Shown: positions 1-8,168, numbered from the stretch's first letter. The stretch is DNA of 57,108 nt from Acetivibrio ethanolgignens (GCF_001461035.1 NZ_LNAM01000090.1:1-57108), one strand, 5' to 3'. Made by a program: numbers and translations. The notes: generated from the sequence alone by a model not told the origin.

Positions 1-155
1 CGAGGTAAAAGTCAGTAAAATTAAGTGTTTTAGTTTAATCAGCAGACACTAAATATAACTTACCACCTCCTTTTTTTCAATAGCATTGTTGTAAAATAGA
101 GGTAATTTGTTGTATTTTTTTTGTAACAAAACTTATAATCCCTTTGATATTCTCC

Positions 156-184
156 TTGACAAATTCACTTTGATTCGATATAAT
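156..184 (+). promoter_or_regulatory. sigma-A promoter of tRNA-Arg
   Basis: A perfect TTGACA (156-161) and a perfect TATAAT (179-184) are separated by 17 bp and lie about 25 bp before the tRNA gene, so this is its promoter. In bases 1-155 I see no gene; the preceding chromosomal gene must lie outside the window. Confidence 0.85.
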
Positions 185-208
185 ACAAAAGATAAATATT
201 TTGATTGT

Positions 209-282
209 GCATCCGTTGCATAGCTGGATAGTGCATTGGCTTCCGACGCCAAAGGTCGCAGGTTCGAATCCTGTCGGATGCA
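209..282 (+). tRNA. tRNA-Arg (anticodon CCG)
   Basis: A complete cloverleaf can be folded. The acceptor arms GCATCCG (209-215) and CGGATGC (275-281) pair fully, the anticodon stem TTGGC/GCCAA encloses the loop TTCCGAC with anticodon CCG (243-245), and the T-loop GGTTCGAATCC is canonical. The discriminator base is A at 282 and CCA is not encoded. It decodes the arginine codon CGG. A consensus promoter precedes it and a hairpin terminator follows at once. Confidence 0.95.
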
Positions 283-283
283 T

Positions 284-318
284 AAAAAGGGCTGTAAAAA
301 ATTTTTACAGCCCTTTTT
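284..318. terminator. bidirectional intrinsic terminator
   Basis: A near-perfect 17-bp stem (284-300 with 302-318) is built on AAAAAGGGCTGT and its complement, with A/T runs at both ends. It can terminate tRNA-Arg on the plus strand and the toxin gene on the minus strand, whose stop codon it overlaps. Confidence 0.85.
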
Positions 319-830
319 CAGTGTCCGGGGTGCAGCTCTGCGATTAAGTCGGCATAAGTTTTCTGAATATCAGTGAAAACAAGATTGTTATACCCCCGAA
401 ACACAAGCTTTAATATCTCTCTGGCATTTGTAACAATGTCTTTTTCCGTGTCCGGGGCGATTGTAACCGGATTCTTCGTGTTTTTATCTATGTAAGTAGC
501 AAAAACATATGCAGCTGTAACAGGAAACATATTTTGAATAAGAAAAGCTCTTTTTTGACCTAAGACTTCACCAAACCGAATTGTATTGCATTTTGGAGTT
601 TTGTACCCTTTTTCCATCTGTTTTGAGATTTTGTTATGAACAATTCTTTCAAATTTTTCAATTTGAGAAGAAATAGGAACACACCAAAAAATATTCGGCT
701 CTTTTTTATCTGGAAAGGCATAAAAACAAGGCCGATTATGGATACCATCTTTATTTTTCATCAAACGTCCATCCATATCATGCTTTTTGAAAAAGTCATC
801 TGTAATAAAGAAAAAAGTTCCCTGTTTCAT
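318..830 (-). CDS. type III toxin-antitoxin endoribonuclease toxin (CptN/ToxN-like)
   Basis: A 170-residue protein starting with Met-Lys-Gln-Gly-Thr. It resembles the CptN/ToxN/TenpN family of type III toxins, sequence-dependent endoRNases that cleave cellular RNA and their own antitoxin transcript. Visible family-like motifs are RPCFYAF, VPISSQIEKF (the probable active-site strand, compare the ToxN PLTS region), NTIRFG and AFLIQNMFPV. The open frame continues upstream to 995, but that extension translates the antitoxin RNA repeats and a terminator, so I place the start at 830, where AGAGAGG lies 11 bp upstream. Context decides the call: promoter, tandem pseudoknot repeats, terminator, toxin, exactly the type III layout. 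Assignment to CptIN rather than TenpIN or ToxIN is from memory of the families and is less certain. Confidence 0.82.
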   Translation of the reverse strand: MKQGTFFFITDDFFKKHDMDGRLMKNKDGIHNRPCFYAFPDKKEPNIFWCVPISSQIEKFERIVHNKISKQMEKGYKTPKCNTIRFGEVLGQKRAFLIQNMFPVTAAYVFATYIDKNTKNPVTIAPDTEKDIVTNAREILKLVFRGYNNLVFTDIQKTYADLIAELHPGH

Positions 831-858
831 TTGATATTGTACCTCTCTTGTAAAATAA

Positions 859-890
859 GTTAAGTCTCTGTCAAAAAACAGAGACTTAAC
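859..890 (-). terminator. leaky terminator between antitoxin RNA and toxin
   Basis: A 13-bp perfect stem (GTTAAGTCTCTGT and its complement) with a 6-base loop, followed on the minus strand by TTATTTTA. In type III loci this hairpin sets the excess of antitoxin RNA over toxin mRNA by letting only part of the transcription through. Confidence 0.85.
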
Positions 891-1015
891 GGAGCATTTG
901 AACCCGATTATTTGTTTCGGCTCCGCTATCGGTAAGCGGAGATACATTTGAACCCGATTATTTGTTTCCTCCGCTATCGGTAAGCGGAGATACATTTGAG
1001 GTATTACTACCCTTT
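891..1015 (-). ncRNA. type III antitoxin RNA (pseudoknot repeats)
   Basis: The transcript, read on the minus strand from about 1015, contains two near-identical units plus a truncated third. In each unit CTCCGCT and AGCGGAG form a 7-bp stem with loop TACCGAT, and the loop bases CCGAT can pair with ATCGG further downstream in the unit, giving an H-type pseudoknot joined by an A-rich strand. This is the known architecture of ToxI/CptI RNAs, which wrap and inhibit the toxin. Ends are inferred: the 5' end from the promoter, the 3' end from the terminator. Confidence 0.8.
895..998 (-). repeat. tandem antitoxin repeats, 50 and 48 bp plus partial copy
   Basis: The units are 895-944 (50 bp) and 945-992 (48 bp), each beginning on the plus strand with CATTTGAACCCGATTATTTG, and a third CATTTG stands at 993-998. 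They differ only by a 2-base insertion next to the hairpin stem (GGCT in place of CT). Translating them gives the spurious repeated peptide MYLRLPIAE seen in the over-extended toxin frame. Confidence 0.92.
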
Positions 1016-1021
1016 AGTAGT

Positions 1022-1050
1022 ATTATACGTAAAGCTGCAAAATATGTCAA
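1022..1050 (-). promoter_or_regulatory. consensus promoter of the toxin-antitoxin locus
   Basis: TTGACA (1045-1050) and TATAAT (1022-1027), both perfect and separated by 17 bp, read on the minus strand towards the antitoxin repeats. This very strong promoter fits the need for abundant antitoxin RNA. The upstream gene ends at 1077, so the locus has its own transcription unit. Confidence 0.9.
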
Positions 1051-1076
1051 GGCTTCTTTAGTTCTTGCATTGGCTT

Positions 1077-2561
1077 TTACCATTTTAAAAATTCTTCTGC
1101 TTCCTTAGAGTCAACAGGCTCACTGTACAAAAAGCCCTGTACCAGATCACAGCCGGTACCAAGCAGCAGCCTCTTCTGTGCCTCATTTTCCACACCGCCA
1201 GCCACCAGGTTAGCACCATAAGCCTTTGCCAGAGCCATAAGTACCGGTAAAGAACGCTCATCCTCCTTCTCGACAAAGGAATGGTCTATCTTAAAGGAAT
1301 GTATCGGAATATCTGCCAGATGCTCCAGATAACAAAGTCCGAGGCCAAAATGCTCCAGAGAAATCTTCACCCCCAAAGACTCCAGCTCCTGTATCCGTTT
1401 TACAGTAAGGTCTGGCTCCTCTACTGCCGCCTGCTCTGGTATATCAAATAAGATGTTATCCGGTTTTACTCCAGTTTCCTTAAGAATCCACTGAATCTCC
1501 TCTGCCAGATTCTTTTCCCGAAGCTGTCTTAAGGAAAGATTCATGCCAATCATCAAATCACGGTATCCAGCCTCATTCCAAAGCTTCAGCTGCCTACAGG
1601 CCTCAAGAACGACCCATTTCCCAATCGTGACGATAAGCCCTGTATCCTCTGCCAGAGGCAAAAATGCCTCTGGCAAAAGCACTCCTTTGGTCGGGTGGTT
1701 CCAGCGTACCAGGGCCTCAAAGCCCTTTACTCTTTCTGTTTTTATATCCACCTGCGGCTGATAGTATACCTCAAATTCCTCCTTCTCAATGCCATTTCTC
1801 AGCTGTGACTGGAGCTCAATACGGCTCATCATTGCTTTAGAAAGCTCTTCTTCAAAATAGCAGTACTGGTTTCTACCCTTTCGCTTTGCCGCAAACAATG
1901 CTGTATTCAGATTTTTAAGCAGCGTCTGTGCTGTCTTTCCATCCTGTGGTGCTACACAAATTCCTATATTAATATTCAAAAAGATTTCTGTCGCCGCCAG
2001 CACAAAAGGATAAGAGAATAGCTTCCTTATCCGCTTCAGCTTCTCCTCTATCGCTTCTGCCGAATCCAGATTCTGTGCCAAAATAATAAAACGACCACCA
2101 TCTACACAGGTCAGCATATCATTTTCCTCCAGTGCCTGACGAAGTCGGTCTGCCACATCCACCAAAAGTTCATCCTTATAGGCGTAACTAACCTGTCGGT
2201 CCAGACGCTCCAGCTCTTCCAAATCAATATAAATGAGTACCAGCTTTTCGTCCTTCCGAAAGGTCTTCATAGTACCATCCAGAAGCTCTGTCAAAGCCAG
2301 ATTATTGGGGAGCCCTGTCTTATAATCATAGAATGCCAGTCTGTGATTTTTCTCACTGCTTTTTTTCGTTTCCTCCAGTTGAATTTCTAAAAGCTCCTTA
2401 TCTTTAGTAAGCTCCTCCAACTGCTCTACTGCCTTAGCCTCCTTTTCCTCCTTTTCCTTTACTATCCCGGAAAGCCGCCGTGCATCATGCAAAGCATAAA
2501 GGCAGCAAAGCAGCAGAAACAAAGTCACTCCTGAAAAAATCCAAATGATTTGTTCTCCCAT
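1077..2561 (-). CDS. membrane-anchored degenerate GGDEF-EAL protein
   Basis: 494 residues: one N-terminal membrane helix, a coiled coil (about 30-80), a GGDEF-like domain (about 80-235) and an EAL domain (about 245-490). The diguanylate cyclase signature is replaced by VDGGRF. In the EAL domain the EAL triplet (FEALVRW) and KID remain, but the DDFG metal site reads EHFG, the ELTE motif reads DIPE and the EGVE glutamate is Gly (AGGVE). Both activities are therefore probably lost, suggesting a c-di-GMP receptor or scaffold role. The longest frame starts at 2618, but GGAG followed by ATG at 2561, just past the stop of the CYTH gene, is the better start. It is the last gene of the run behind the cobalamin riboswitch. 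Confidence 0.88.
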   Translation of the reverse strand: MGEQIIWIFSGVTLFLLLCCLYALHDARRLSGIVKEKEEKEAKAVEQLEELTKDKELLEIQLEETKKSSEKNHRLAFYDYKTGLPNNLALTELLDGTMKTFRKDEKLVLIYIDLEELERLDRQVSYAYKDELLVDVADRLRQALEENDMLTCVDGGRFIILAQNLDSAEAIEEKLKRIRKLFSYPFVLAATEIFLNINIGICVAPQDGKTAQTLLKNLNTALFAAKRKGRNQYCYFEEELSKAMMSRIELQSQLRNGIEKEEFEVYYQPQVDIKTERVKGFEALVRWNHPTKGVLLPEAFLPLAEDTGLIVTIGKWVVLEACRQLKLWNEAGYRDLMIGMNLSLRQLREKNLAEEIQWILKETGVKPDNILFDIPEQAAVEEPDLTVKRIQELESLGVKISLEHFGLGLCYLEHLADIPIHSFKIDHSFVEKEDERSLPVLMALAKAYGANLVAGGVENEAQKRLLLGTGCDLVQGFLYSEPVDSKEAEEFLKW

Positions 2562-2565
2562 ACTC

Positions 2566-3042
2566 TCATCTCCAATCCTGGTGGAATGCAAGCCATTGAT
2601 TCGTATATCGGTTATCACAGCTTACATCCTCACCAAACCACTCTGGTGGCACAAAAGAACCTGCCTCTTCCTCGCTGCCAAATTCAACCTCAACAATAAC
2701 AAGTCCCTCATGAGCCTTATGAAATACATCCAGCTCCGCCCTATGCCCATCGGAAAGTGGCAATAAATAACGGGTCTTTACAATAACCATACCATCTGCC
2801 TTTTCCTTTAGATGCAGATAGCTTTCCTCCGTCAATGGTACCTCCAGCTCATTACATATTCTTACAGTCTTACCTTCTCCCACTCCGGCCTTTGACTTGT
2901 AGGTAAGGATATAATCCTCATTACTTTTACGAATTCGTATGACAGGACTGGTACAAAGATAGCACTGTTCTATCTCTCTTTTCGTATAAGCCTTGTAGTT
3001 CTCTGGAAGTCTTATGACTTTAAACTTCTTTTCTATCTCCAT
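2566..3042 (-). CDS. CYTH domain protein (triphosphate tunnel metalloenzyme)
   Basis: 158 residues. The N-terminal MEIEKKF matches the ExExK motif of the CYTH superfamily, and alternating charged strands follow (RIRKSN, LTYKSK, ELEVPL, KTRYLLP, ELDVF, VEVEF), as expected of an eight-stranded tunnel binding triphosphate and divalent metal. Members include class IV adenylate cyclases, thiamine triphosphatases and inorganic triphosphatases; bacterial members of this length are usually tripolyphosphatases, so the substrate is not fixed by sequence. A good ribosome site AGAGGAAAG precedes the ATG. It sits between gtrA and the GGDEF-EAL gene with tight spacing. Confidence 0.85.
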   Translation of the reverse strand: MEIEKKFKVIRLPENYKAYTKREIEQCYLCTSPVIRIRKSNEDYILTYKSKAGVGEGKTVRICNELEVPLTEESYLHLKEKADGMVIVKTRYLLPLSDGHRAELDVFHKAHEGLVIVEVEFGSEEEAGSFVPPEWFGEDVSCDNRYTNQWLAFHQDWR

Positions 3043-3058
3043 TCTTTCCTCTGCTTTC

Positions 3059-3448
3059 TTACTCTTTGAATATAAAAAACTTACTCAAAATATAGTTCAA
3101 CAGAATTATTATAACATTCATCGCTACTTTTGAAAACATATTATTTACAAAAAGAAGGTCTACCAGCAGATACATACCTGCTTCATCTACAAAAAAAGAA
3201 AAAATACGGGCTACGAAAAAGCGTTTCATTTTCTTTAGCTCTGCTCGGAAACCGCCACCCTTTGTCGCAGTAAACACCAGGCGGTCATTGGCGAAATAGG
3301 CAAAAACGACTGCCAGAACCCAGGCCATTCCATTAGAAAACAGATTGGAAATATCTGCCATATTATAGCATATGTAATAGACCGCCATATTAATCACAGT
3401 TGTGACCACACCTACCACCAGGTATGCAGCTGCCTCCCGTTTAATCAA
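3059..3448 (-). CDS. GtrA family membrane protein
   Basis: 129 residues with four predicted membrane helices and the typical GtrA pattern: N-terminal YLVVGVVTTVINMAVYY, central FAYFANDRLVF, and C-terminal NYILSKFFIFKE. The family is linked to flipping or transfer of lipid-linked sugars for cell-surface polysaccharides. The start codon is TTG (3446-3448), two bases after the stop of the ECF gene, with the ribosome site AGGGAG lying inside the end of that gene; this arrangement suggests translational coupling. Confidence 0.88.
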   Translation of the reverse strand: MIKREAAAYLVVGVVTTVINMAVYYICYNMADISNLFSNGMAWVLAVVFAYFANDRLVFTATKGGGFRAELKKMKRFFVARIFSFFVDEAGMYLLVDLLFVNNMFSKVAMNVIIILLNYILSKFFIFKE

Positions 3449-3450
3449 GG

Positions 3451-3960
3451 TTAAAAATCTCCCTTCTTGTCAATGTCTGTACCTGCCATCTGTCGTAAAA
3501 TCCAAAGTATCGGTTCCAAAGTAACCAAGGCTACAACAAAATTGCCTGCCCCATGAATTAAATCGAAGGGAATACCGCTGACCCAATATGCCAGACCTCC
3601 ACCGATACCCGATATAAAAAAATAAGGAATGGAGCACAAGGCTCCAAAAATCAAGCCATAACCTCCGGACAGAGCTGCCCAGAATAATTTTCCCGTCTGT
3701 TTCCGGAACAGCCTCACCATAAAATATAAAATAGTCCAGACATACAGATACATAATCCACCAGACGCCAAAGCCATAATAAATACCCTCGCACAAGGCAA
3801 ATACATAGATGATATAAAGGGTTTTTCTACCCAATACCAACGTAAAGGCTATCACCAGTATAGAAACAAGCTCAATATTAGGCAGAAAGGCAAAGGCTAT
3901 CTGACTTAAAAAAAGTACTGCACTTAATGCACCAATAGTCACAATATCCCTTGCCTTCAT
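3451..3960 (-). CDS. ECF transporter S component, probably for cobalamin
   Basis: 169 residues, almost wholly hydrophobic with about six membrane helices, starting MKARDIVTIGALSAVLFLSQ, which matches the N-terminal A-x-x-x-A type contact helix of ECF S-components. Such proteins capture a vitamin and work with the shared EcfAA'T module, not encoded here. Substrate inference comes from position: it follows a DUF4430 gene and a cobalamin riboswitch in the same orientation, as in CbrT-type vitamin B12 uptake loci. The substrate would be cobalamin or a precursor such as cobinamide. Confidence 0.8.
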   Translation of the reverse strand: MKARDIVTIGALSAVLFLSQIAFAFLPNIELVSILVIAFTLVLGRKTLYIIYVFALCEGIYYGFGVWWIMYLYVWTILYFMVRLFRKQTGKLFWAALSGGYGLIFGALCSIPYFFISGIGGGLAYWVSGIPFDLIHGAGNFVVALVTLEPILWILRQMAGTDIDKKGDF

Positions 3961-3976
3961 TTTCCTGCCTCCTTTT

Positions 3977-4378
3977 TTAATAACCTGCCGTTAAGGTTGC
4001 TTCAAAATGGTCTCCATCTGCAATCGGAGTTGTATCTACACCGGTATTTACCATTTCTCCACCCTTGGTAAAGCACCACCATTCCTGGTTATCTGCATTA
4101 GCAGCAATTCCATTTACCTCAGTTACAAACAGACCATATTCACCCTTTTCTCCTTTCACCAGCTCCTCTTCCAAAAGAGCATCTCCAAGATACTCAGCAT
4201 CTGTACGAAGGGTAAATTCCTCACTCTGAGCCTCTGCATTGATTACCTCAAAGGTAATAGTCTTACTTCCCTTTACAGCCTTTGGCCCAAACATCATATA
4301 CACTGCCACCAGAATAACCGCCAGAAGTGCAACGCCTCCGACCAAAAGCCCTGTTTTTTTCTTTTTGTTCGCTTCCAT
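3977..4378 (-). CDS. DUF4430 membrane-anchored protein, putative cobalamin binder
   Basis: 133 residues: short basic N-terminus (KKKKT), one membrane helix (about 10-30), then an extracytoplasmic domain ending in NQEWWCFTKGG and GDHFEATLTAGY. This is the DUF4430 fold, related to the C-terminal domain of intrinsic factor and transcobalamin. First gene after the cobalamin riboswitch, 16 bp before the ECF S-component. I infer that it presents B12 to the transporter at the outer face of the membrane. The ribosome site AAGGAGGAAAAAG is strong. Confidence 0.8.
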   Translation of the reverse strand: MEANKKKKTGLLVGGVALLAVILVAVYMMFGPKAVKGSKTITFEVINAEAQSEEFTLRTDAEYLGDALLEEELVKGEKGEYGLFVTEVNGIAANADNQEWWCFTKGGEMVNTGVDTTPIADGDHFEATLTAGY

Positions 4379-4408
4379 CTTTTTCCTCCTTATTTCTGAC
4401 TATCGAAT

Positions 4409-4450
4409 TAAAAAACGCTGTCTGAAACAGCAAACACCATCTCAGACAGC
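4409..4450 (-). terminator. riboswitch-controlled terminator
   Basis: GCTGTCTGAGA and TTTCAGACAGC form a stem, followed on the minus strand by GTTTTTTAATT. It lies between the cobalamin aptamer and the DUF4430 start codon, so it is the likely expression platform: B12 bound means termination. Confidence 0.82.
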
Positions 4451-4527
4451 ATAATAAATCAAACTCCTTTTCCCAAAGGGGTATCTACTACATCTGCTAT
4501 CCTCGTAGCGTCCTGTAATTCCACCCA

Positions 4528-4692
4528 AAAAGGCAGGTCTTCTGACTTGGACATTCTCACCTAAAGCCCTGCCTTCCCAACAAAAAGTCAGTGGCATGCG
4601 GGCAATAAGCTCCTTCCTTACAGCGGCGGGACCGTATGGGACTTTCACCCATTTCCCTATTGTCCTGGACAGACAAAGTCTCCAGGCACCTT
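4528..4692 (-). promoter_or_regulatory. cobalamin riboswitch aptamer
   Basis: Read on the minus strand this contains GGTGCC at the 5' side, GGGAAATGGGTGAAAGTCCC, CGCCGCTGTAAGG, the B12 box GCATGCCACTG and the closing AGACCTGCCTT, all in the order of the cobalamin aptamer. It lies between hppA and the DUF4430 gene. The promoter is probably within the end of hppA (TTGCAT, 17 bp, TAATCT), which is a weak prediction. Any open frame here is spurious. Confidence 0.92.
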
Positions 4693-4718
4693 TTTTGAGT
4701 TTAATTTTCAAAATTAGA

Positions 4719-6704
4719 TTACAACAAAATTCCTCCAAATGCAAGGAAAAATGGTGCAAATACTAAAGATACAACAGTCATCAGCTTAATCAGGATATTG
4801 ATGGATGGTCCTGAGGTATCCTTGAATGGGTCCCCTACGGTATCTCCTACAACGGCTGCCTTGTGGGCCTCGCTTCCCTTTCCACCATGATTTCCCTCTT
4901 CAATGTATTTCTTTGCATTATCCCATGCACCACCGGAATTGGACATGAAAATTGCCAGTAAAACACCGGTAACCAAAGCACCTGCAATCATTCCACCTAA
5001 AGCTGCAGTTCCCAGGAAAAGTCCCATCAGGATTGGAGCTGCTACTGCCATTACACCAGGTACCAGCATTTCCTTTAATGCTGCAGTTGTAGAAATACTT
5101 ACACAGGAGGTATAATCCGGCTTATCCTTACCTTCCAGGATGCCAGGCTTCTCACGGAACTGTCTTCTTACCTCTTCAATCATCTTAAAGGCTGCCTTAG
5201 ATACAGATTCCATCGTAAAGGCTGAGAAGAGGAACGGAAGCATACCACCAACAAATAAACCAATAATTACATTCGTATCCAGAATATCAATGGCATTTAG
5301 CTTAACTGCCTCTGCATAGGATACAAACAGTGCCAGTGCTGTCAGAGCTGCAGAACCAATAGCAAAGCCCTTACCCATAGCTGCTGTCGTATTTCCAACG
5401 GCATCCAGCTTATCTGTAATCTCACGAACTTCCGGCTCAAGATTGGACATCTCTGCAATACCACCCGCATTATCAGCAATCGGGCCATAAGCATCTACTG
5501 CTACTGTGATACCAGTAGTAGAAAGCATACCAACAGCTGCTAAAGCGATGCCGTAAAGTCCACAGAACTTAAAGGCTGCAAAAATGCCAACAGCAATAAA
5601 CAGAATCGGAAGTGCTGTAGACATCATACCTACAGCAATACCACTGATAACAGTAGTTGCGGAGCCCGTCTCAGACTGCTCTGCAATTTTCTTTACAGAT
5701 TTATAATCCCCAGAGGTATAAATCTCAGTTACCTGACCAATTAAAAGACCTACAATCAAGCCTGCAATAATCGCAAAAGCCGCCTTTAAATTTCCAAAGA
5801 AATACTGGCTCATTGCAATAGAACCGATAACAACCAGTGCACTTGCTGTATAGGTACCTGCCTTTAATGCAGTATGAGGATTTCCACCCTCCTTACCCTT
5901 TACAAAGAAGGTTCCAACAATAGAAGCTAAAATACCAAGGGCTGCTAATACCAACGGGAATAAAGCTCCTTCAGAAGAGAAGTAAACAGCTCCCAGCGTA
6001 ATGGCAGATACGATAGCACCTACATAGGATTCAAACAGGTCTGCACCCATACCAGCTACATCACCTACGTTATCACCTACATTGTCAGCAATAACAGCAG
6101 GATTTCTAGGGTCATCCTCTGGAATACCAGCCTCTACCTTACCTACCAGGTCGGCTCCTACATCTGCTGCCTTGGTATAGATACCACCACCTACACGGGC
6201 AAACAGAGCAATAGAGGATGCTCCCAAACTGAATCCAGACAATACGCTTGGGTCATTGGTAATCATATAAATTACGCTGGCACCCAAAAGTCCAAGACCT
6301 ACTACACAAAGTCCCATAACAGCACCACCGGAAAAGGCAATGGATAAAGCCTTGTTCATGCCGCCTCCCTTCGCTGCCTGTGCAGTTCTTACGTTTGCCT
6401 TAGTTGCTACATTCATTCCAAAGTAGCCTGCCAGAACAGATGCACCGGAACCCAGCAGGAAGCATACTGCTGTAATCCAGTTACCAATACCCACACCAAT
6501 GAGTACGAATAATACCGCAACAAATATAATAAGAATACGGTATTCTGCCTGAAGGAAAGCCTTTGCTCCCTCGCTGATTGCACCAGCAATTTCCTTCATT
6601 CTGTCATTTCCTTCACTTTCTCTGCCAATCTTTCCTGCAAGATACATGGCAAAAAGAAGGGCCAGCACCGCAAGCACAGGTGCTGCATAGATAATCATTT
6701 CCAT
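4719..6704 (-). CDS. hppA: membrane-bound K+-dependent pyrophosphatase (ion pump)
   Basis: 661 residues with about 16 membrane helices. It hydrolyses pyrophosphate and uses the energy to pump Na+ and/or H+ out of the cell. The PPi-binding motif [11 protein letters not shown] lies at about 181-191, the acidic [20 protein letters not shown] motif follows, and [15 protein letters not shown] is near the C-terminus. [10 protein letters not shown] (437-446) has Ala where K+-independent enzymes carry Lys, so it should need K+; K+-dependent clostridial enzymes are often Na+ pumps. I use the ATG at 6704 with TAAGGAG upstream rather than the longer frame to 6731. It saves energy from biosynthetic pyrophosphate in a fermenter. 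Confidence 0.96.
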   Translation of the reverse strand: MEMIIYAAPVLAVLALLFAMYLAGKIGRESEGNDRMKEIAGAISEGAKAFLQAEYRILIIFVAVLFVLIGVGIGNWITAVCFLLGSGASVLAGYFGMNVATKANVRTAQAAKGGGMNKALSIAFSGGAVMGLCVVGLGLLGASVIYMITNDPSVLSGFSLGASSIALFARVGGGIYTKAADVGADLVGKVEAGIPEDDPRNPAVIADNVGDNVGDVAGMGADLFESYVGAIVSAITLGAVYFSSEGALFPLVLAALGILASIVGTFFVKGKEGGNPHTALKAGTYTASALVVIGSIAMSQYFFGNLKAAFAIIAGLIVGLLIGQVTEIYTSGDYKSVKKIAEQSETGSATTVISGIAVGMMSTALPILFIAVGIFAAFKFCGLYGIALAAVGMLSTTGITVAVDAYGPIADNAGGIAEMSNLEPEVREITDKLDAVGNTTAAMGKGFAIGSAALTALALFVSYAEAVKLNAIDILDTNVIIGLFVGGMLPFLFSAFTMESVSKAAFKMIEEVRRQFREKPGILEGKDKPDYTSCVSISTTAALKEMLVPGVMAVAAPILMGLFLGTAALGGMIAGALVTGVLLAIFMSNSGGAWDNAKKYIEEGNHGGKGSEAHKAAVVGDTVGDPFKDTSGPSINILIKLMTVVSLVFAPFFLAFGGILL

Positions 6705-6773
6705 AAATTTTCTCTCCTTATGTCTCCACAAAAAAAATTAGCCCACCTAATTTTTTTGTCTATAGTATTCACA

Positions 6774-8168
6774 CTATTTGGATAAGTATTCATCTATGCC
6801 CTTTGCTGCAGCCTTTCCGGCACCCATTGCCAGAATTACTGTCGCGGCCCCGGTCACAGCATCTCCACCGGCATACACACTCTCCTTAGTTGTCTGCCCA
6901 TCCTCTTCTTTTGCAATAATACACTTATGTCCGTTAATCTCCAGACCCTCTGTCGTAGAAGAAATCAATGGATTTGGACTGGTACCAAGAGACATAATGA
7001 CTGTATCCAGTTCAAGAGTAAACTCAGAGCCTGGAACCTCTACCGGCCTTCTTCTTCCGGAAGCATCCGGCTCTCCTAATTCCATCTTCACGCAGGTCAT
7101 ACCCTTTACCCAGCCATTCTCATCTACCAGAATTTCTTTTGGATTTGTAAGAAGGTCAAAGATAATGCCTTCTTCTTTGGCATGGTGAACCTCTTCCACA
7201 CGGGCCGGAAGCTCTGCTTCACTACGGCGGTACACAATATGCACCTCTGCTCCCAGACGAAGGGCTGTTCTGGCTGCATCCATGGCTACATTTCCACCAC
7301 CGACAACAGCCACCTTTTTACCACCTGCAATTGGAGTATCATAGTCTTCCTGGAAAGCCTTCATCAGGTTAGAACGGGTCAGATACTCGTTAGCAGAAAA
7401 TACACCATTTGCATTTTCTCCCGGAATACCCATAAATTTTGGAAGTCCTGCTCCAGAACCGATAAATACAGCATCAAAGCCTTCCTCGGAAATCAGCTCA
7501 TCAATGGTTGTTGACTTACCGATTACTACATTTGTCTCGATTTTAACACCAAGATTCTTTACATTTTCAATCTCAGACCGTACCACTGTGCTCTTTGGAA
7601 GACGGAATTCCGGAATACCATAGGATAATACTCCTCCAGCCTCATGAAGTGCCTCAAAAATAGTCACATCATAACCCATCCTAGCCAAGTCACCTGCACA
7701 GGTAAGTCCTGCCGGTCCAGAGCCAATAACTGCTACCTTTTTATTCTTCTTTTCTGCTGTTACCTGTGGCTTTACATTATTCTCTCTTGCCCAGTCAGCT
7801 ACATACCGCTCCAGTTTACCGATAGAAACTGCCTCACCCTTAATGCCTCTGATACACTGCTGCTCACACTGGCTCTCCTGTGGACATACACGGCCACATA
7901 CTGCCGGAAGAGCAGAATACAGACTGATGACCTTATAGGCCTCTTTTGTATTACCTGCTTCTACCTGCTTGATAAAGCCCGGAATATCAATGGATACAGG
8001 ACATCCCTGTACACATCTTGGATTTTTACATTTTAAGCAGCGGCTTGCCTCTGCCCTTGCTTCTTCTTCATTATAACCCAGGCATACCTCTTCAAAATTC
8101 TTTGCACGCACCGCCGGCTCCTGTTCTCTGACCGGCACCTTTTTTAACACATCTACCTGTATACTCAT
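6774..8168 (-). CDS. nfnB: NADPH-binding subunit of NfnAB transhydrogenase (annotated gltA-like)
   Basis: 464 residues. The N-terminus carries eight cysteines for two [4Fe-4S] clusters (CLKCKNPRCVQGC at 44-56 and CGRVCPQESQCEQQC at 91-105), then FAD-binding GSGPAG (about 151) and NADP-binding GGGNVAMDAART. This looks like glutamate synthase small subunit, but its partner is not a glutamate synthase large subunit; the gene 75 bp upstream encodes the NfnA-type flavoprotein. Together they form the electron-bifurcating NADH-dependent reduced ferredoxin:NADP+ oxidoreductase that supplies NADPH. No large-subunit gene is nearby, which supports the Nfn reading. Confidence 0.9.
   Translation of the reverse strand: MSIQVDVLKKVPVREQEPAVRAKNFEEVCLGYNEEEARAEASRCLKCKNPRCVQGCPVSIDIPGFIKQVEAGNTKEAYKVISLYSALPAVCGRVCPQESQCEQQCIRGIKGEAVSIGKLERYVADWARENNVKPQVTAEKKNKKVAVIGSGPAGLTCAGDLARMGYDVTIFEALHEAGGVLSYGIPEFRLPKSTVVRSEIENVKNLGVKIETNVVIGKSTTIDELISEEGFDAVFIGSGAGLPKFMGIPGENANGVFSANEYLTRSNLMKAFQEDYDTPIAGGKKVAVVGGGNVAMDAARTALRLGAEVHIVYRRSEAELPARVEEVHHAKEEGIIFDLLTNPKEILVDENGWVKGMTCVKMELGEPDASGRRRPVEVPGSEFTLELDTVIMSLGTSPNPLISSTTEGLEINGHKCIIAKEEDGQTTKESVYAGGDAVTGAATVILAMGAGKAAAKGIDEYLSK

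Noticed and set aside
77-283. 68-codon minus-strand frame at the left edge
   Set aside because: It is antisense to tRNA-Arg and its promoter.
831-995. N-terminal extension of the toxin frame (55 residues with repeated MYLRLPIAE)
   Set aside because: It translates the antitoxin RNA repeats and terminator; a ribosome site and family-like start exist at 830.
895-998. Possible CRISPR array
   Set aside because: The units are directly adjacent with no unique spacers, only two copies, and fold as pseudoknots before a toxin gene.
4442-4759. 105-codon minus-strand frame
   Set aside because: It lies wholly over the cobalamin riboswitch and the end of hppA.
6774-8168. Glutamate synthase small subunit
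   Set aside because: No large subunit nearby and the partner gene is NfnA-like, so NfnB is the better reading.
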